Source: Brienomyrus brachyistius (taxonomy: Eukaryota > Chordata > Actinopteri > Osteoglossiformes > Mormyridae). From it: a DNA stretch of 64,000 nt. Location of the stretch: positions 27,582,474 to 27,646,473 of the forward strand of contig NC_064540.1 of NCBI RefSeq assembly GCF_023856365.1, in the 5' to 3' direction. The translations under genes were made by a program, and so were the position numbers. Shown piece after piece: positions 10,264 to 23,030 of this stretch. Numbering within the stretch: position 1 is the first letter of the stretch; the number at the start of each line of letters is the position of its first letter. A model generated the notes under the pieces. That model saw only the letters and a program-made list of their open reading frames with translations. It was not told where the DNA came from and ran no database searches.

Positions 10264-11269
10264 TGTATAGCAAGACTTCCAAGCTTCACCTGCCAGTGTC
10301 ATCAGTGGTAGAAGAATTCAAGGTTGCCAAGGCAAGAGCGGTAAGCACACTGGCACTATCGGAAGACATGCTGATAAGACTATCAGGTGCAGCAGGAAGT
10401 GGAAGCCACAAGCTGCAGTGAGAGAAGCCAAGGCATACTGGAAGCACCAGGAGATCATTGGGGTGGTCTGCCAGGGTCGGCTGGGTCTTGGTACCTACAG
10501 TGACAAGAGGTGGAGTAGGACCAATGCCAAAGGCAGCAGAGGCCTCATAGTGCAGAGGGTCCGGGAGCCGTGTGAAAGCGGCAGGTCTTGCGCGCCAAGG
10601 ACAGTGGATGCAGTGGGACAATGCACTGGAGCGATCGATGTCCTGGAAGGAAGTGTGGGGTCCTAACATCCTTAAGATCTGGGGCGAAGAAGAAGATCCA
10701 TCCTGCAAGCAGTGTACCTTGCACCTTGAACCACATCTTGACAGGATGTCCCAAAGTACTTGGAGAGGGCCGATATAGGTGGAGACACGATAAGGTCCTT
10801 ATGGTGATTTCCAAGTGGAGTTGCAGAGGGTCAAGGCCAATAAACTTCAGGTTTCACCACCCAAGGCTGTCAAGTTGTGCAGGGAAAGAGACAAGGTGCC
10901 AAAGGCAAGTACAGCTGCAAAGAATGTCTTTTCCATCTTACTGCAGGGCTCTAGGTGGGAGATACAGGTGGACCTGCAAGAGAAACTCGTCTTCCTGAAA
11001 GAGGCAGCTGTAACATCACTCAGGCCAGACATGATCCTGCTATCTAGGAGTAAGATGACCATCCTGATGGCTGAACTTACTGTACCATGGGAGGATAGGC
11101 TCACTGTCTCTCACCAGCTGAAAAAAGCCAACTACCAAGACGTGGTTGACGAGGTTCTTGCCAAGGGTTGGTACGCAGTTCTGTTTCCTATAGAAGTTGA
11201 CTGCCATGGTTTTCCAGCAATATCAGTACGATGCTTCCTACAGAAGATCGGCATGGAACCCAAATAAAT
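10264..11269 (+). pseudogene. Decayed non-LTR retrotransposon C-terminus (unit 2 copy)
   Basis: Near-identical copy of the fragment at 985-1990, with the same frameshifts and the same cysteine-knuckle and PD...E remnants. It was duplicated with the tandem unit. Confidence 0.6.
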
Positions 11270-11985
11270 CAAGAAGGCCATTGGGGAGCAGCAGCAGAGA
11301 CCACCTCAGTATGGCTATAGCTGATGAGAGACCACAAGTGCAGGTTCAGTCTTGGCTCAGGGAGTAGGACACCCCAGCCATGCATAGTCCTGAGGCCAGC
11401 TGCAGGGAGACGTCCCTGACCGTTACCCCACCATCATGAGGTATCCTAGAGCAAAAGGGACGAAATACCAAGGAAGGATCGCTTTCAGCTGACGACCCTG
11501 TAGCTGGTTTTCAAGGATCCTCAGATCATTCTGTCACCAAGGAGTCCCAAGAGAGGGGAGGATTTTGCTACATCTCAAGTGGCTCTTGCAGATTTCTGCT
11601 TGTAGCAATGAGTCTTTGATATTTAATTCACCTGAACGTGGAGATAATTGCTCTGTATTGTATCATTTTGAATGCGGTTAATGTTTAATTTTATTATGAA
11701 ACAATCTGTGTATTATTTTTTTCAATTAACTGGTTGTTTGATTTGAAAAATTCTGAAAATAGTGAAAAATGCCCTAACAGTTACCCAGTCCACACACACA
11801 CATTCACATACAGCACACAGATTATTCCTCCATAAAGTAGGTAACTTTAGAACTATATTCTAGAAAGCATCAATTTTTTACATTTTTATTTAACTTACAC
11901 ATAAAACGTGCAGCTACATATAGTGTCACTTTAAATTAACAGTACTTGAATGTATTTTATTTAATAAGCTTTGGTTCAGTATGTG

Positions 11986-12123
11986 GTGTGTGAGTGTGCC
12001 CTGCGATGGGCTGGCCCCCCGTCCTGGATTGTTCCCTGCCTCGTGCCCATTGCGTCCGGGATAAGCTCTGGACCCCCAGCGACGCAGCAGGACAAGCAGT
12101 TTGGAAAATGGATGGATGGATGG
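11986..12123 (+). mobile_element. SINE 3' domain with GGATG tail (unit 2)
   Basis: Duplicate of 2707-2844 in the second tandem unit. Confidence 0.7.
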
Positions 12124-13823
12124 TTCAGTATGAGATGAGGTTGGGTATAACAAAAAAGGACAGTAACAACAATAATGCTGTTGTACTGGGTTAATATTTA
12201 CTATGAAATGCAACATCAGCACTCCTTTTTTTCTCTGATTAAGTCTAGTTGCACTTGCTGCTGACAAATAAATACACCTCTTAAGAAGCATTTATAATTT
12301 CGGAAAATTATTTATTATTACCCAGAAATAAAATACCATATTTGGTCAAGGGACTCGAAATTCAAAGTTTAGGACTTGGGACTCCACTCGGGACTTGCAT
12401 GTCTGGACTTGTTCCCAACTCTGGTAAATGTTTTTCGTTTTCAGTATGTTATGCAATGGCTTAAATGAGATATTCCACATTTTATTATAAAATAGGATTT
12501 GTGTTAATTATTTTGCACAATTGAAAGCTAATGTAAGTGTTCAAAGCATGTTAAGGTAGGCTAGGCTAGTCCATAATGCTTGTTAGGGTAGGTGTACTGT
12601 ATCAAAATGAATTTTCTCTTTACGATATTTTCGCATTATTATAGGTTTATTGGAACGTAACCTTATCATAACACAATAAACAAATTTAAAGATGAACTTT
12701 ACTAGCAGCATTATAATAATGACTTTGTTCAAATTTTCAATAAATATATCGTTACGTTGAGTAAATTTGGTTAGTGGAGCGCACCACATGCGACTGGTTC
12801 TGTAAATCAGGGAAGAGTTTTATAAGCACTGAAGTGGCGGTGAAGGAATGGACAGCTCAACAGCCGCAACATCTTTCGAAAGAGGAGATATTGCGGATAA
12901 AAGAAAAACAGACACTAGCGGTGTGGCGGTACTTTCTGAAGTTCGACACGTTTAGTACCGAAAAGCTGCGTCCGTACTAATGTATATGACCATGACATAA
13001 AGCACTGAGATATAAACGTAAATGCTTATACACATAAAACACCAATAACTACCGTTAGCTTAGCAACCGTGACGGCTGCTCCAATACCGGCGTTTCACCC
13101 GCTTCCATGGTGCTTCGCCATAGCGCAACATTCGGAAATGTAGGTAGATATTCACTAAATCACCTACGCGAAACTGTATTCGATCTAAGTTTAATCACAG
13201 CGCCCGTTTGTAGCAGTTAGCCTTTGTTCGCAAGACGACTAACACGCTTTGCCGTCTATCCAACACTCGGCGCTATAACCCTCACTGAATCACCGCCTCC
13301 TTCGTTATCGACGCACTGACTACACAGGGAACATTTCCGTTGTGAGGTCTGGTAGTTACGTGTAATCAGTAGCGCCCCTAGAGGAACCTCGAGACTTAGC
13401 AGGTGGGCTCATACCTCAGCGCTGCCTCTAAAGTGACGAGAGACGCTTTTCCTCTCCTTAAGCTCGAATGAACAATTAACAACGACCCTGCTGACCAGTC
13501 AGAAAGAAATAAAATTAATTAATAAAGGCGGCGGGTAGCCTGTAGATATACCCGCAATGCAATATATGTCAGATATAATTGTTGACCATGTGCAGTCATG
13601 TCAAAAAGTCAAAATTATTTAGACCCCCCCAAAACACCACTAAAATCTCAGTGTATGTGTGCTGTGAGGAATTACAGCATGAGAGCACCAGAGTGGAAAC
13701 TGCTGTTAAAAAAGTAACTGTTGGTAGAAAAATGTCTTTCAGTCGTTAGAGACCAAGCAGTGATTGATTAACGCTGAATGGTGAGGATTCCATACTGACA
13801 AATCAGAACAGGCCAGGCGGGTG

Positions 13824-13847
13824 CAGATGATTTCAGCAACTATAAAA
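13824..13847 (+). promoter_or_regulatory. E-box and TATA box of ZP3-like gene 2
   Basis: CAGATG at 13824-13829 and TATAAAA at 13841-13847, with the same spacing as in gene 1. Confidence 0.6.
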
Positions 13848-13901
13848 TAGTCTGCCAGCAAACCAGGCCTAACAGCGTGCTTTACTAGCAGCTCTAGGAC
13901 A

Positions 13902-16280
13902 ATGGCAGTGCACGAGGGGGTCATAGTGTTGCTGCTTTTTTTAGGTTGCAGCTGTGAAGCTCAACTAAAGTCTGGGTTTCCTGTGACCACCCCTCAGGTG
14001 GCAGCAGAATATCAAACTGGATTAGGTGCTCCCCAGGTGGTGGCAGCCAGTTACCAGGTTGGCGTAGGGGCTCCCCAGGTGGCGCCGTCCGGCTTCCAGG
14101 TTGGCGTAGGGGCTCCCCAGGTGGCGTCCGGTTATCAGGTTGGCGTAGGTGCTCCCCAGGTGGCGTCCGGCTTCCAGGTTGGCGTAGGGGCTCCCCAGGT
14201 GGCGCCGTCCGGTTATCAGGTTGGCGTAGGGGCTCCCCAGGTGGCGTCGTCCGGCTTCCAGGTTGGCGTAGGGGCTCCCCAGGTGGCGTCGTCCGGCTTC
14301 AAGGTTGGCGTAGGGGCTCCCCAGGTGGCGTCGTCCGGCTTCAAGGTTGGCGTAGGGGCTCCCCAGGTGGCGTCGGCCGGCTTCAAGGTTGGCGTAGGGG
14401 CTCCGCAGGTGGCGTCGGCCGGCTTCAAGGTTGGCGTAGGGGCTCCGCAGGTGGCGTCGGCCGGCTTCAAGGTTGGCGTAGGGGCTCCGCAGGTGGCGTC
14501 GGCCGGCTACCTGAGCAAGCAAGTTGCTCCTGCTCTGGTTAAATCTGTGACTGGAATGCAAGTGAACCCTGATAGTGTGAGGGTTGTATGTGGGGAGGAT
14601 TCGGTTATGGTGGATGTGCTACGAGACCTTCTAGCTATTGGCCAGCTGATCAATGCTTCAGACATCACCCTTGGTGGCTGTGCACCCATTGGGCAGGATG
14701 CTTCTGGCACAGTGAGGTTTCAGTCTGTGCTGCAGGGCTGTGGAAGTACACTGATGGTATGAGGGCTTCCTTTTGATTGGTTGCTGTGTTGGCTATGCTA
14801 GTGCTAATCACGTTGCTCTTCTCCAGATGACTGCTGATGCCCTGGTTTACAGCTTTGCATTGATCTACACCCCCAGTGGTATTAATGGCAGCCCCATTGT
14901 GAGGACCAATGGTGCTGTGGTTGGCATTGAGTGTCACTATTTGAGGTGAGGATGCCCTGTCAGCTTTGGTGTTCCTTAGCCCTAGGAGCTGTTCAACCAG
15001 TGTCTGACCCAAATGGGCAGATGTGCCTTAATGGTTGGGGAAGCACTTGTACCAAAGATTGCTGGTTCAAGTCCTTGACCAGCAAGGCACCACTGAGGTA
15101 CCCTGAACAAGGTGCTGCCCAGGCACTGAATTGACTCCCCCTGATGTGTTTTGATGTCACATGGGTTAAATGCAGAGGATACATTTCATTGTGCACTGTT
15201 GTGGTATGTCACTGACCTAAATTCTAATTCTACATGATGCCTGCTCCTTAGGAAACAAAATGTCAGCAGCAATGCCCTGGTGCCAACATGGATCCCCTAC
15301 TATGCCACAATGGCGGCTGAGGCACAACTGAATTTCTCACTGAGGCTGATGGATGGTAGGCAAGGGGTTCATGCAGCATATCTGGCTTTACTCAGTGGGC
15401 TTGTCCTCAAGTCTATGTGCCCTTTGTGCAGATGCATGGCAGAATGAGAGGGCCTCCAACGTGTACTTCCTGGGAAGTGTCCTGAACATTGAAGCCTCTG
15501 TCCTTGTGGGCAACGGTCAGCCCCTGCGTGTCTTTGTGGACAGCTGTGTGGCCACCTTGGTCCCTGATGTGACCTCTGTCCCAAGCTATGCCATTGTGCA
15601 GAACTCTGGGTGAGTAACATTGCATGGCTGTGACACCGCTTGGGCAATGCTGCTTGACATGCCTGGCCTTCAGGTGCCTGACTGATGCCAAGGTGACAGG
15701 ATCCCGCTCCCAGTTCCTGCCCAGGAAGCAGGATGACAAGCTGCAGCTTCAGCTGGATGCTTTCAGGTTCTCTCAGGATGGCAGGAGCTCAGTGAGTACA
15801 GGCACTTGTGCAGGATTTCTGTGCTTAAATGAACTGGTTGTGATGGCAGCTGACCAGCTTTTGGTGTCCCCCTAGCTGTACATTACTTGCAGCCTGAGAG
15901 CAACAGTGGCTTCTGTGCCTGTGGATTCCCAACACAAGGCTTGTTCCTTCTCTCTCGCTGCTAACAGGTCAGTGGGTGCAGCATTATGATGCTGGATCAG
16001 TTGCAATAGCTAACAATTGCTATTCCCCATTGCAGGTGGGTGTCTGTGGATGGGAATGACCAGGTGTGTGGCTGCTGTGACACCAGCTGTGGGCTTGCAG
16101 GTGTAGCAGGTACGCTTGGCTTCCACCAAAAGATGCTCTGGTGGCTTGTGTTGCTGTGACTGAGGCACCCTTCTTGCCCTTGCAGGTGCTCAAGGCACGG
16201 GTGTTCTGGGCCCCATTGCTATCCAACAGGCTCCTCCCAAGGCTAGTCAGCCTGGACAGCTGTATATTCTGAAGGGATAG
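13902..16280 (+). CDS. zp3: ZP3-like egg-coat protein, copy 2, 544 aa, 8 exons
   Basis: Coding exons are 13902-14756, 14827-14945, 15252-15355, 15432-15609, 15674-15791, 15876-15967, 16036-16109 and 16186-16280, all intact and in phase. It is the shortest copy, with 12 GAPQV repeats, of which residues 9-11 are a homogeneous SAGFK block. Exon 2 ends in IECHYLR, while copies 1 and 3 have IECDYLR; His at this point is the residue usual in ZP3 proteins. Intron 3 has a two-base insertion near 15,415. Signal peptide, ZP-N, ZP-C and cysteine pattern match copy 1. Confidence 0.9.
14010..14514 (+). repeat. In-frame coding minisatellite, 12 GAPQV repeats (gene 2)
   Basis: Same 39/42-base units as in gene 1, with fewer copies. 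The 3' units use GCTCCGCAG where the upstream units use GCTCCCCAG, showing local homogenisation. Confidence 0.95.
14993..15213 (+). mobile_element. tRNA-derived SINE in intron 2 of gene 2
   Basis: Same insertion as at 5870-6090, with the GGTTCAAGTCC B-box. Confidence 0.65.
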
Positions 16281-16430
16281 GTACCTGCTGCCCTAATGTG
16301 CCCAGCTGTGCATGGTCCCAGGATGGAAGGAGCCACAACTTGCCTGGCACATTCTCCACTGCTTGTCATGATCTTCCTTCCCCCTGATGTGGTAGTTGTG
16401 CAGGAGATCAAGGGCACTGTCTTGTGACTG

Positions 16431-16436
16431 AATAAA
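16431..16436 (+). terminator. Polyadenylation signal AATAAA of gene 2
   Basis: Same position relative to the stop codon as in gene 1. Confidence 0.8.
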
Positions 16437-17728
16437 CCACTAATTGTGTTTGAAATGGTTGTCTGCCTGTTCCTTTGCTCCCAAGTACACTTCTGGACTG
16501 CCTAAATTCTGCAACCCCATCACACTGCTTGCTGCCTGTGGATTTCATGACGAATGAGACCCTGTGGGGAAACGCCAACTCTTACAATGAAGGTGTTGGT
16601 GGGGTTGTACACAATGGCCTTCTGTTCAGTCAGGAAACCCTTTTGGGGAAGCTACTCCCTATATTTGGATCAGAGCTTGCTACCAAAAGACAAGGCTAGT
16701 CGGTGAGTGCTGATTCCCATCCTCACTCAGTCCCTCTTTCCTGGACAGCAGCTTCCTTTTGATGTGGTCTCAAGCACAACAGCCTGGTTTGGTATCACCT
16801 TTGTATCATGTACATGCTCCAAGTAAATAGGAGTACTTGCAAGGGTGTAGGTTCAATTTCAACAATAGTAGGGTCATGATACACTGCTACTGAAATGCAG
16901 GATTCCCATCCAATTTGCACTAACAGTAGGTGATGGTATTGCCCCTTAACACTGGTTTCAGCTAGTGCTTAATAAACCCGTGCTGGAGCTTATAAAGAGC
17001 AGTGACCAATTGACTGTTACTACATGAGGTGGAGCCGGCTCGTGTGCAAAAGTAATGCACTATTAAATGTGACATGTTTCCTATGAGCAGTCACATGAAA
17101 CACAGACTACATCAGTTTTAATGCCCATAAAGTGGATCTTTTTCTGTGTGCGGGTGGAGCAGTTTTTACCTTTCAAATCAAGTCAGATAAGGGAAATGCA
17201 CAAATCCCGTCATTTTATGGTAATGCTGTATATTTACAGCAAACTACAGTGGTCACTAGCAAGAACTGGTGCTAATTTCACTGATCAAAAGAGAAAATCT
17301 GTTTCCTGTGTTTGTCATTTTAAGTATTCAATCTGGTCGTACATTTCTCGTGTTTGAATCAACACTAGAGACGCTCCCCGGGTTACGATGGTCTGTGTTA
17401 CGCTATTTTGACTTGGAATGGATAAATGTTTTTCACTTTCAGTGTTATTCAATAACTCAAATGAGAGGTGTGGACTCGAGTCACAATTTTGATGACTTGA
17501 TGAAATCACAAAAGACTTGGCACTCCACTTGGACTTTAACACCAATGACTCATGACTTCACTTAGACTTGATCCTTTTGACTTGAAAAGACTTGATACCT
17601 TACACCAAACAAAAAGAATTTTATTTTAAAAACGAATACATTTCTTGAATTAACGTTAACAATATTCTAGTCTACTGTCTTATACTTGAGAGACTCTCTC
17701 AGCCCTGCTCTCCAAACTACGAAAAACG

Positions 17729-18142
17729 ATGGATTTGATCAGCTGGTCTCTCAACGCAATTGACACCATCTTCTCGACGAGAAGCCTAGGTTCGGGGGAA
17801 CCTGACTGTCCGGGGGGAACGTATGCTGCTGGCTACACGATGGACGGATGGGAGCGGTGGAGGGTCGTGTGCCTGGCAGCTCTTTCCGTGGAGGACATTG
17901 AAGACATCTACCTATTCGGAACCATGATTACAGGTATTATGCTGATTGGATTAGGCATTGCCCTGGTTTATCAAAGATTGAAGAAGACGGTGACAGCCGC
18001 TCAAAGCCCCACTAGGCTGGCCGGAATGATTGATGGAGTGGGCAGAGCTGTTAGCACTCAGACTGTGAAACTGGATAACATCATGGAGAAGCTCACAGCT
18101 TTGCAAAACTTATTGGATGGCAGAGGCCAGCGTGGACATTAG
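17729..18142 (+). CDS. Small predicted membrane protein of unknown function, 137 aa (unit 2/3 junction)
   Basis: This copy of the 8600-9013 ORF is intact at the same length. It differs by a Ser-to-Gly change in the hydrophobic segment, an Asp-to-Gly change near the C-terminus and one silent change. The overlapping second ORF is at 18117-18383. Function is unknown. Confidence 0.45.
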   Translation: MDLISWSLNAIDTIFSTRSLGSGEPDCPGGTYAAGYTMDGWERWRVVCLAALSVEDIEDIYLFGTMITGIMLIGLGIALVYQRLKKTVTAAQSPTRLAGMIDGVGRAVSTQTVKLDNIMEKLTALQNLLDGRGQRGH

Positions 18143-18383
18143 CGTGGACATTAGTGGAGCTGGAAATTACAGCTTCTCGTACGGAAACCCAAACAACCCT
18201 ATTCTATCAGGTTTTGGCTCCCCCCAATCAGCACTGGCCTCGGCCAAGGCCGCTGCTGAACTAACAACTCCCCCTGAAGAACAAGGCAGTGAGACTCTCT
18301 TGCATTCCTCTCCCCCGATCCCAAGGACTTACCGCACCCTCCCCCCCATCCAACGCCTTCGCCGCTTCATACCCCCAGCGTGA
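18117..18383 (+). CDS. Overlapping second small ORF, 88 aa (copy)
   Basis: This is the counterpart of 8988-9254 in the next unit. It is open over the same length and differs at three residues (Thr to Ala near the start, Phe to Ser, Cys to Arg). It may be a frameshifted continuation of the upstream ORF rather than an independent gene. Confidence 0.22.
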   Translation: MAEASVDISVDISGAGNYSFSYGNPNNPILSGFGSPQSALASAKAAAELTTPPEEQGSETLLHSSPPIPRTYRTLPPIQRLRRFIPPA

Positions 18384-19392
18384 ACAGGCGGGTCTGTTGA
18401 CCAGCGCCTCCATGGCTGCAGGACCGGATGGCTGTCTGTCTCTGCTGGACTACCTCCACCTCCCCATTTCCCTCACCTGTTGCAAGTCGTGTCATTTTTA
18501 TGTTGTAATGCGTAGTGACCATGTGCTTATGTTGCTGAGGTGTTTTTTTCGGTTCCCACAATGTCCTCCCCACTGGAGTACAGTCTGGGGGCTGTTTTTT
18601 TATTCTCCTCCTCTCTCCTCATGTTATTCTGTTTCTTTTCTTCTCTCTTCCCCTGTCTCCCGACTGGTCTACCCCCTACTGTGATGTTTGTGTATATGTA
18701 TGGTCGGGTTGATGGCCAGTTTTTTCGCTGGTACTCGTGACTAGTGACATGGTATATTGCAACAGCAATAAAGGGTTTCATCAATCAATCAATCAATTCA
18801 TTTCCAGCCAGTTTATACAAACTCCCCAGAATGCCCAGCTCTAACACAACATCCAATCAAGATGCAGAAGCGAAGCATGAAGTAATGTGATGTTACTGAG
18901 CGCCAGTCGGACAAAAATGATACCTAGGGTCATTTCATTTGCTTTCACAAATTACGAGGTGGTCAACAAGACATGAACTGCAGTATGCAAAACGTGGGTC
19001 AAAAATAACAGATGGAGAGGCTATGACGTCCAACTTCTGAAGTCACACAAAGAAAGGTAAGTCGAAGCTAATGTAGTGACTAATGTCCAGTTAATATTAG
19101 CTTAATGGCTTGGTGAATTTTCTAGCTTGTTAGTTAAATCATGGGCTTGGAAAGTCTTTTTGCATACATTATGAAAAGTGTTGCGGATTCTCACTCAGAT
19201 GTAAATCTGAAATAAGATGACACATTTCTACTTTTAATCCGACAACTAGGGCTACAATGTGCTAAGCTTGATTGCAATGGCTGTTTTTGCTGTACCACTT
19301 CCCCATGACTCAAGTGGAAGCAATGGAAAGACTGTGTAGCAAGTTTGTTCGGCGATGACTGGGTGTTCCCCCATCCTTCAGCTCAGTAAACC

Positions 19393-20398
19393 TGTATAGC
19401 AAGACTTCCAAGCTTCACCTGCCAGTGTCATCAGTGGTAGAAGAATTCAAGGTTGCCAAGGCAAGAGCGGTAAGCACACTGGCACTATCGGAAGACATGC
19501 TGATAAGACTATCAGGTGCAGCAGGAAGTGGAAGCCACAAGCTGCAGTGAGAGAAGCCAAGGCATACTGGAAGCACCAGGAGATCATTGGGGTGGTCTGC
19601 CAGGGTCGGCTGGGTCTTGGTACCTACAGTGACAAGAGGTGGAGTAGGACCAATGCCAAAGGCAGCAGAGGCCTCATAGTGCAGAGGGTCCGGGAGCCGT
19701 GTGAAAGCGGCAGGTCTTGCGCGCCAAGGACAGTGGATGCAGTGGGACAATGCACTGGAGCGATCGATGTCCTGGAAGGAAGTGTGGGGTCCTAACATCC
19801 TTAAGATCTGGGGCGAAGAAGAAGATCCATCCTGCAAGCAGTGTACCTTGCACCTTGAACCACATCTTGACAGGATGTCCCAAAGTACTTGGAGAGGGCC
19901 GATATAGGTGGAGACACGATAAGGTCCTTATGGTGATTTCCAAGTGGAGTTGCAGAGGGTCAAGGCCAATAAACTTCAGGTTTCACCACCCAAGGCTGTC
20001 AAGTTGTGCAGGGAAAGAGACAAGGTGCCAAAGGCAAGTACAGCTGCAAAGAATGTCTTTTCCATCTTACTGCAGGGCTCTAGGTGGGAGATACAGGTGG
20101 ACCTGCAAGAGAAACTCGTCTTCCTGAAAGAGGCAGCTGTAACATCACTCAGGCCAGACATGATCCTGCTATCTAGGAGTAAGATGACCATCCTGATGGC
20201 TGAACTTACTGTACCATGGGAGGATAGGCTCACTGTCTCTCACCAGCTGAAAAAAGCCAACTACCAAGACGTGGTTGACGAGGTTCTTGCCAAGGGTTGG
20301 TACGCAGTTCTGTTTCCTATAGAAGTTGACTGCCATGGTTTTCCAGCAATATCAGTACGATGCTTCCTACAGAAGATCGGCATGGAACCCAAATAAAT
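19393..20398 (+). pseudogene. Decayed non-LTR retrotransposon C-terminus (unit 3 copy)
   Basis: Third near-identical copy of the fragment at 985-1990, carrying the same disabling changes. All copies were therefore dead before the array expanded. Confidence 0.6.
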
Positions 20399-21114
20399 CA
20401 AGAAGGCCATTGGGGAGCAGCAGCAGAGACCACCTCAGTATGGCTATAGCTGATGAGAGACCACAAGTGCAGGTTCAGTCTTGGCTCAGGGAGTAGGACA
20501 CCCCAGCCATGCATAGTCCTGAGGCCAGCTGCAGGGAGACGTCCCTGACCGTTACCCCACCATCATGAGGTATCCTAGAGCAAAAGGGACGAAATACCAA
20601 GGAAGGATCGCTTTCAGCTGACGACCCTGTAGCTGGTTTTCAAGGATCCTCAGATCATTCTGTCACCAAGGAGTCCCAAGAGAGGGGAGGATTTTGCTAC
20701 ATCTCAAGTGGCTCTTGCAGATTTCTGCTTGTAGCAATGAGTCTTTGATATTTAATTCACCTGAACGTGGAGATAATTGCTCTGTATTGTATCATTTTGA
20801 ATGCGGTTAATGTTTAATTTTATCATGAAACAATCTGTGTATTATTTTTTTCAATTAACTGGTTGTTTGATTTGAAAAATTCTGAAAATAGTGAAAAATG
20901 CCCTAACAGTTACCCAGTCCACACACACACATTCACATACAGCACACAGATTATTCCTCCATAAAGTAGGTAACTTTAGAACTATATTCTAGAAAGCATC
21001 AATTTTTTACATTTTTATTTAACTTACACATAAAACGTGCAGCTACATATAGTGTCACTTTAAATTAACAGTACTTGAATGTATTTTATTTAATAAGCTT
21101 TGGTTCAGTATGTG

Positions 21115-21252
21115 GTGTGTGAGTGTGCCCTGCGATGGGCTGGCCCCCCGTCCTGGATTGTTCCCTGCCTCGTGCCCATTGCGTCCGGGATAAGCTCTGG
21201 ACCCCCAGCGACGCAGCAGGACAAGCAGTTTGGAAAATGGATGGATGGATGG
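21115..21252 (+). mobile_element. SINE 3' domain with GGATG tail (unit 3)
   Basis: Duplicate of 2707-2844 in the third tandem unit. Confidence 0.7.
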
Positions 21253-22952
21253 TTCAGTATGAGATGAGGTTGGGTATAACAAAAAAGGACAGTAACAACA
21301 ATAATGCTGTTGTACTGGGTTAATATTTACTATGAAATGCAACATCAGCACTCCTTTTTTTCTCTGATTAAGTCTAGTTGCACTTGCTGCTGACAAATAA
21401 ATACACCTCTTAAGAAGCATTTATAATTTCGGAAAATTATTTATTATTACCCAGAAATAAAATACCATATTTGGTCAAGGGACTCGAAATTCAAAGTTTA
21501 GGACTTGGGACTCCACTCGGGATTTGCATGTCTGGACTTGTTCCCAACTCTGGTAAATGTTTTTCGTTTTCAGTATGTTATGCAATGGCTTAAATGAGAT
21601 ATTCGACATTTTATTATAAAATAGGATTTGTGTTAATTATTTTGCACAATTGAAAGCTAATGTAAGTGTTCAAAGCATGTTAAGGTAGGCTAGGCTAGTC
21701 CATAATGCTTGTTAGGGTAGGTGTACTGTATCAAAATGAATTTTCTCTTTACGATATTTTCGCATTATTATAGGTTTATTGGAACGTAACCTTATCATAA
21801 CACAATAAACAAATTTAAAGATGAACTTTACTAGCAGCATTATAATAATGACTTTGTTCAAATTTTCAATAAATATATCGTTACGTTGAGTAAATTTGGT
21901 TAGTGGAGCGCACCACATGCGACTGGTTCTGTAAATCAGGGAAGAGTTTTATAAGCACTGAAGTGGCGGTGAAGGAATGGACAGCTCAACAGCCGCAACA
22001 TCTTTCGAAAGAGGAGATATTGCGGATAAAAGAAAAACAGACACTAGCGGTGTGGCGGTACTTTCTGAAGTTCGACACGTTTAGTACCGAAAAGCTGCGT
22101 CCGTACTAATGTATATGACCATGACATAAAGCACTGAGATATAAACGTAAATGCTTATACACATAAAACACCAATAACTACCGTTAGCTTAGCAACCGTG
22201 ACGGCTGCTCCAATACCGGCGTTTCACCCGCTTCCATGGTGCTTCGCCATAGCGCAACATTCGGAAATGTAGGTAGATATTCACTAAATCACCTACGCGA
22301 AACTGTATTCGATCTAAGTTTAATCACAGCGCCCGTTTGTAGCAGTTAGCCTTTGTTCGCAAGACGACTAACACGCTTTGCCGTCTATCCAACACTCGGC
22401 GCTATAACCCTCACTGAATCACCGCCTCCTTCGTTATCGACGCACTGACTACACAGGGAACATTTCCGTTGTGAGGTCTGGTAGTTACGTGTAATCAGTA
22501 GCGCCCCTAGAGGAACCTCGAGACTTAGCAGGTGGGCTCATACCTCAGCGCTGCCTCTAAAGTGACGAGAGACGCTTTTCCTCTCCTTAAGCTCGAATGA
22601 ACAATTAACAACGACCCTGCTGACCAGTCAGAAAGAAATAAAATTAATTAATAAAGGCGGCGGGTAGCCTGTAGATATACCAGCAATGCAATATATGTCA
22701 GATATAATTGTTGACCATGTGCAGTCATGTCAAAAAGTCAAAATTATTTAGACCCCCCCAAAACACCACTAAAATCTCAGTGTATGTGTGCTGTGAGGAA
22801 TTACAGCATGAGAGCACCAGAGTGGAAACTGCTGTTAAAAAAGTAACTGTTGGTAGAAAAATGTCTTTCAGTCGTTAGAGACCAAGCAGTGATTGATTAA
22901 CGCTGAATGGTGAGGATTCCATACTGACAAATCAGAACAGGCCAGGCGGGTG

Positions 22953-22976
22953 CAGATGATTTCAGCAACTATAAAA
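22953..22976 (+). promoter_or_regulatory. E-box and TATA box of ZP3-like gene 3
   Basis: CAGATG at 22953-22958 and TATAAAA at 22970-22976, with the same spacing as in the other copies. Confidence 0.6.
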
Positions 22977-23030
22977 TAGTCTGCCAGCAAACCAGGCCTA
23001 ACAGCGTGCTTTACTAGCAGCTCTAGGACA

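Larger units (their letters stand above)
8336..12423. mobile_element. Recurrent transposon block between genes 1 and 2, hAT-like ends
   Basis: The left end reads GAGAGGTGTGGACTCGAG-like. The right end, reverse complemented, reads CAGAGTTGGGAACAAGTCC, so the two are imperfect inverted repeats of hAT type. Both ends carry GACTTG-rich subterminal sequence. Direct repeats of about 45 bases lie outside the block (8293-8335 and 12424-12470). The diverged copy at 26,776-26,960 reads straight across this site without the block, which supports its being an insertion. No clean 8-bp target duplication is visible. The interior is a nest of unrelated repeats. Confidence 0.6.
9280..18408. repeat. Tandem unit 2 of the ZP3-like gene array
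   Basis: This is a second full copy of the unit, 9129 bases long. It is shorter than unit 1 because its coding minisatellite has four fewer repeats. Outside that minisatellite I see only isolated differences, such as single-base changes near 13,220 and 14,936 and a two-base insertion near 15,415. The high identity extends through introns and transposons, which points to recent duplication or ongoing conversion. Confidence 0.95.
17711..18797 (+). mobile_element. Retroelement-like insert with small membrane-protein ORF (second copy)
   Basis: This is a near-identical copy of the insert at 8582-9668 in the next tandem unit, with AATAAA at 18767-18772 and the same TCAA tail. It was duplicated with the unit. 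Confidence 0.5.
17463..21552. mobile_element. Recurrent transposon block between genes 2 and 3
   Basis: This is a near-identical second complete copy of the block at 8336-12423, with the same ends and the same nested contents. It was evidently copied along with the tandem unit rather than inserted independently, because the nested elements and junctions match. Confidence 0.6.
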
